Assembly (NCBI GenBank): GCA_012064385.1
Contig: QRDG01000535.1
Span: 646,178-710,177, forward strand
Origin: Puccinellia tenuiflora
Taxonomy: Eukaryota > Streptophyta > Magnoliopsida > Poales > Poaceae
Length of the DNA: 64,000 nt
Reading direction: 5' to 3'
The notes beneath the pieces were generated by a model that worked only from the letters and a program-made list of their open reading frames with translations, was not told the DNA's origin and searched no databases. Positions 60,026 through 64,000 of the stretch are shown piece by piece (within the stretch, counting starts at the first letter, position 1; the number at the start of each line of letters is the position of its first letter). Both the position numbers and the translations under genes were made by a program.

Positions 60026-60835
60026 GATGGCGAGAGGTGTGGACGGAGGAGATGTGTGGGTGGCAAGGCACGCGGCATGCCCCTTTTATACACCAACAAC
60101 GGGAAGGTGAGCGGCGGCCAGCCATCCAAGGAGGACAATGTGTTGACCGATGGGCAGATCGGTGTGTCGACACGTGGACTAGCGGTGCTTTAATGCACCA
60201 CGTGGCCGGCTAGTTCCGTCCCATCGCTCCCGCCTGCATGCTGCGCCGCCTGCGTTCGTCGCTTGGGCGTTATTAAGCCGGGGAAGAAACCGCATCGTAT
60301 CGATGACAGACAGGCCATACCTGTCAGAGGCGCGGGCCAGACAGTATCCGGCACCGTCAAGCCGCCCCCAAAGTTGGAGGCCCGATTGGCGGTGCCGGAC
60401 AGTATTTGGGCCGGACGAAAACTTTGGAACCGCTGGTGTGGCTCTTTTTTCTTTCCAGCACCCAACGGGCCTTTAGGGGCTCCTCTAGGACCCCGGTGGA
60501 GTTAGTGGTGGATCAAACGGCCAGAAAATTGAGACAACAAAACCAACGGTACAAAACGATGGCCTGAGAGCTCCTAGCGTGCTGATTTATAATGTCCCTA
60601 CATCCCGACAGGATTTTTTTAATAGAAATTAGCGACATCAACTGCCTTGTTCAGAGAGCGTAGCGTAACAAAAGTGTGCAGCAGCAATTTATCAGAACTC
60701 ATTCATCTTTTGCTAACGAGGTATCCCCTGCCTGCAAAGAAAAAACAATTGCCACTGTCGCATTAAATGCCTCGATGAACATATTGCGCAAACAATACCA
60801 GGGAGAACAGGGGAGAACATGCAGTTTGCCGATAC

Positions 60836-63471
60836 CTAGTTGGACATAATGAAATCCACTACAGCCTTGGAAAGTTCTTTACGGTGTGCAGTGTAGCAGT
60901 GATTTGCTCCCTCGATGATCGTGAGTTTGTGGTTCGGTATATGCTTCGCAAACTCGTATGCATCTTCCACCGGAATGAGCTCGTCAGCTGAACCATGAAC
61001 TGTGAAGAAGCTGCACAAAGACAGTAAAATTAACTGGAAATTTGATGAAACAGGTGGTTTATAGCACAATATGAAAACTTCGCCCAAATGCAAAAAAAAT
61101 ATTTATGTTTTCAATCCTGCAAATGCATGGGAACGACAAATTTAGTGAAGCTACATGTTGCTGCCACGGGGTGCCGCTTGTTTCAGTTGGTATAAGGGTA
61201 ATGATGCCGAATTTAGTTCCTGACCTGCATTCTTTGCTGATGGAAACACTCGCTGCACGCATATCAGTATTTAATCTTTCCATCAAGCTGTCTTTTGTTA
61301 CCCTGTATAAAACCTTCCCTACATTGCAACAAACATCTAGTCAATATGACCATGAAAGATAAGTATGCTATATATACAACATATGGAATTGATTCGGAAA
61401 GAAGCTTCAAACGGCTAAATGCTCATACACATTCGTTACCTGACTTGCCTGTGACGTCAATGTAACCTTCCTTGTTTATCCTGTCAATAAATTCTTTCCC
61501 TAGGCGTTCTTCAATGCCTTTCTCCAAATAAAATCGACCAGACAAGTTGACAACCATGTGGACATCGTCATACAGGGAAGCATACAGAACAACCACATCT
61601 CCTCCTGGATTAAAAAAATGCAAATTCAATGGCTAAATTTTCTAAATTGCGAGTTAAAAGTGCAATGAAAAATATCATAAAGCATTGAAGGCTGTTAATG
61701 AGAGATGAGAGTAAAGATAGGAGGTATATCTATTTATTTAGGCAAGAGATCTATTTTGTTCTTTATCGGAAAAAAAGAGCGATAAGAGTATGTTCTATTA
61801 GGCAATTAAGGAGCCTATTCTCAAGGGCGAACTTAGTCTTTTCGGTACAAGGGATAACATGTACTGCATATGGATTATCCAAGCAGCGAGAATAAGTAAA
61901 ACTCTAATCCCAGTGTCCAACATTCTCTCCCTCTCATCCCCGGCAACATGGCCAGCTGACCTTTACTTTTCGGAGTCGTACTCCCAGTATTGTCAGGTTC
62001 ATTGGTCTTAGGACGGCTATCAGGTTAAGCACGTATCAGTGAACAAACAGAGCACTTATGGCAAACGTATTGTGGTTAACTGTTATGGAACTTCATGTTA
62101 TTTGCTACTAAAGGATACCGGAGCAAAAAAAGAAATAGGAAAGAAACAGAGCAACATACTGGATGAATTATGTTCCACGTTTTTGACAGGGCAGCAGTCC
62201 ATGATGCACAAAAGGAATATATTTTGTAGCCACAGAATAAGAACATGAAATAAATTATACGGATAGTGCCAGCATCACAGAACGATCCGACACACAGAAA
62301 TGTGACAACTTGCCTTTGATGTTTATGAACAATGTACTAGTACGCCAACAAGCAAGAATATCTCTTTTTTTTAATACTAAAAAGCAAGAATAACTCTATG
62401 GCTCTACCATTTCAACTCCTGCATAGACTGTATGTCCAAGTTGCAAGTTTTTGAAGAACTGAACAAACTCTTTCACCTTATAATTACACAAATTCAGTTA
62501 AACTAATTAACAACAGCAATAATAAACACAACGATACAAAACGAACAATGTAGATCACGTACCCTTGCTGTGACCAACAATAGCCGTGACATCATACTTT
62601 TCCTGATAAAGATACGAGACAACAGAATGCAAGTCCTCAGCCTCTTTCCTGTAGTTGCCGTACTGGAATTCACCTTCACTTTCCCTGAAAACATAAGATC
62701 AAAGACATAGTCTAAGAATTAAATGACATCTGAAGCTCAAAGCAATAATATACATAAATCTCAACTAATGTAGTGGTAAGACTACCTTTAGACAAGATAA
62801 CTCTATGAGCAACTTACCCATTTCCACTGAAATCAAAGCGAAAGATACTAATTCCTTGTTTTGTTATTGCATCTGCTAGATCGACAATGACGCCACTCCT
62901 CTGAAAACAAGAGTTAAACTTCATTATATAGGTGACGGAAATTACTACTAAGACAGTTTGCTTCGCTGACCCTTATTATCTCTAAAAAAGGGATATGCTA
63001 AATTTCTTCTGGTGACGACATATTTATATACCTTGGAGGCCGTAAAGCCATGACACAGGACTACAATCTTGTTCGAACTCGCGGGATGCAGTAGCCCCAC
63101 AAGTTTCTCTCCATGCTTGTTTGTTATAACTTTCCTTTGTTCTGCAGCAGCTGTTTCAGAAACCACATACTTGTCAGCAATTTGGTAAAATAATTCAAAA
63201 GGCCTTCGGTTATAATTGGCCATCTGAGCATTTGTTCACAGTCGCACAGCAAAGCATCTCATCTAAGATCGTGATGTGCAGATTGAGATGGTCTCAGAAT
63301 GATCTGCCTGAGGATTCCCTACGAGACCAAATTGATGTACGGTCTAGTAGTCACCAAACCCCTAATTCACGGCTTCACGCACCCAATAGAAGGTACCGGA
63401 AGGTGGGATGGATAAACGGGCTTACGTGGGTCGGAAGCAGCCTGGGAGGAAGCGGACAGCGGCTGCGCCAT
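60836..63471 (-). CDS. Alpha/beta-hydrolase (serine hydrolase/esterase-like), tandem copy 2
   Basis: Exons on the minus strand: 63426-63471, 63032-63150, 62818-62900, 62563-62684, 61440-61604, 61225-61318 and 60836-61010 join to 267 codons plus TAG. Exon lengths equal those of copy 1, except for one extra codon in exon 2. Catalytic residues are Ser122 (GHSKGG), Asp219 (HGSADELIPVEDA) and His247 (GANHCYTAH). The reading frame ends in TAG exactly at the codon that in copy 1 is AAG, next to the final splice donor. A downstream exon corresponding to copy 1 exon 8 (acceptor at about 60735) would therefore not be translated. No other lesion is visible, so an active enzyme shortened by a few residues is plausible. 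Substrate unknown. Confidence 0.87.
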
Positions 63472-64000
63472 GGGTGACGGCTAGCGGCGGCGGGCTTGTG
63501 CGCCAGTTGGCATGCCGGGAACCCTAGGCCGCTTGCGTCGCCGGCTGCAGCAGGAGCGAGAAGAACGAAGGATTCGATGGGTAAGTGGAGGAATCGAGTA
63601 AATTACAAATACATACCACTTTTGGGGCAGTGGTTACAGGTAGGGGTGGGAAAATAAACCGAGGACCGAAAACCGACCCCGAATTTACCGGAACCAAGAC
63701 CGATATAACTGAAACCGATTATTTTGGTTGCTTTCATGGTTCCCAGTTTCGAAAAACCGAATTTAGTTAGGGTACTTTGGTCTTGGGCCGCAATTGACCG
63801 AATTGACCCAAGAACCGAGTAACTTGTTGGAGCAGCCGAAATGCAGTGCAGCCTATTACGCGGAATGACGACCTGTCTCCATTCTGCTGCTCTCTCTACA
63901 GTAAAAATATAGCCCATTAAGGCAAATGACAACCTGTCCAGCCCAATACGGTCACAATCATCAAAAATGCAGCCCAAGTTCCCACACGATCCTGATCCAG
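63472..64000. other. Upstream region of hydrolase copy 2 with possible hAT-like end
   Basis: The first 120 bp or so resemble the region upstream of copy 1. From about 63641 the sequence TAGGGGTGGGAAAATAAACC followed by repeated ACCGA units resembles the terminus of a plant hAT element, but the other end is beyond the window. No gene recognised. Confidence 0.35.

Larger units (their letters stand above)
57235..60501 (-). mobile_element. Harbinger-like element with GAGCATCTCTACCGGGG end, split by a solo LTR
   Basis: The left end GAGCATCTCTACCGGGGG is preceded by TTA (57232-57234). The right end, read inversely, contains CTCCACCGGGG and AGAGGAGCCCC in the same order as the left, and TTA follows at 60502-60504. 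The outer 6 bp of the right end are missing or diverged. The element carries a minus-strand ORF and no transposase. It contains the solo LTR 57791-59372. The right boundary is less certain than the left. Confidence 0.55.

Noticed and set aside
59472..60173. 233-codon minus-strand frame overlapping the transposon-borne ORF
   Set aside because: It is a shadow in another frame of the ORF that starts at 60025; composition (His/Arg/Pro) is typical of off-frame translation.
1..64000. tRNA, rRNA, CRISPR, operon-like or viral gene content
   Set aside because: No cloverleaf-like sequence, rRNA core motif, spaced direct-repeat array, co-directional tightly packed bacterial-type genes or recognisable viral proteins were seen by eye.

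Overview
The window reads as nuclear DNA of a large-genome grass, most likely a Triticeae or related Pooideae species. The reasons are intron-split plant genes with GT-AG junctions, several Stowaway MITEs with CTCCCTCC termini, very long solo LTRs, and many nested DNA transposons. No prokaryotic features, tRNA, rRNA or CRISPR array were recognised. Everything here is hand reading of the sequence: splice sites were accepted only when reading phase was kept, and mobile-element ends only when terminal repeats and/or target-site duplications (TSDs) could be read.

Layout. 1-22.9 kb: the 3' part of an EAF1/VID21-type chromatin gene (18 exons, + strand, 1482 codons in frame, HSA and SANT domains, Gln-rich tail). 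Two of its introns are swollen by transposons: a complete but decayed Mutator element with a 9-bp TSD and a Harbinger derivative in one, and a solo LTR nested in a hAT-like element plus another Harbinger derivative in the other. 23.9-26.1 kb: a CBL10-type calcineurin B-like calcium sensor (9 exons, + strand) with one GC-AG intron. 27-40.9 kb: repeats, including a retroposon split by a 4.2-kb solo LTR, a LINE 3' fragment and a roughly 3.4-kb element with about 1-kb inverted arms. 40.9-43.3 kb: a two-exon gene for a small single-pass membrane protein. 43.5-49 kb: a LINE remnant, a non-autonomous Mutator-like element with a kinase-like gene fragment, and MITEs.

49.1-63.5 kb: two diverged tandem copies (- strand) of an eight-exon-type alpha/beta-hydrolase gene, both with Ser-Asp-His catalytic residues. 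They are separated by about 9 kb of nested transposons. Among these is a PIF/Harbinger element with both TIRs, a TAA TSD and an apparently intact DDE transposase, and a solo LTR that splits a transposon-borne ORF.

The resident genes (chromatin scaffold, calcium sensor, small membrane protein, hydrolases) show no sign of acting in one pathway. They are ordinary plant genes in a transposon-rich setting. I found no convincing new biological system. The most informative items are the readable nested insertion histories, the potentially active Harbinger element, the inverted pair of related solo LTRs around two gene ends, and the different C-terminal endings of the duplicated hydrolases.
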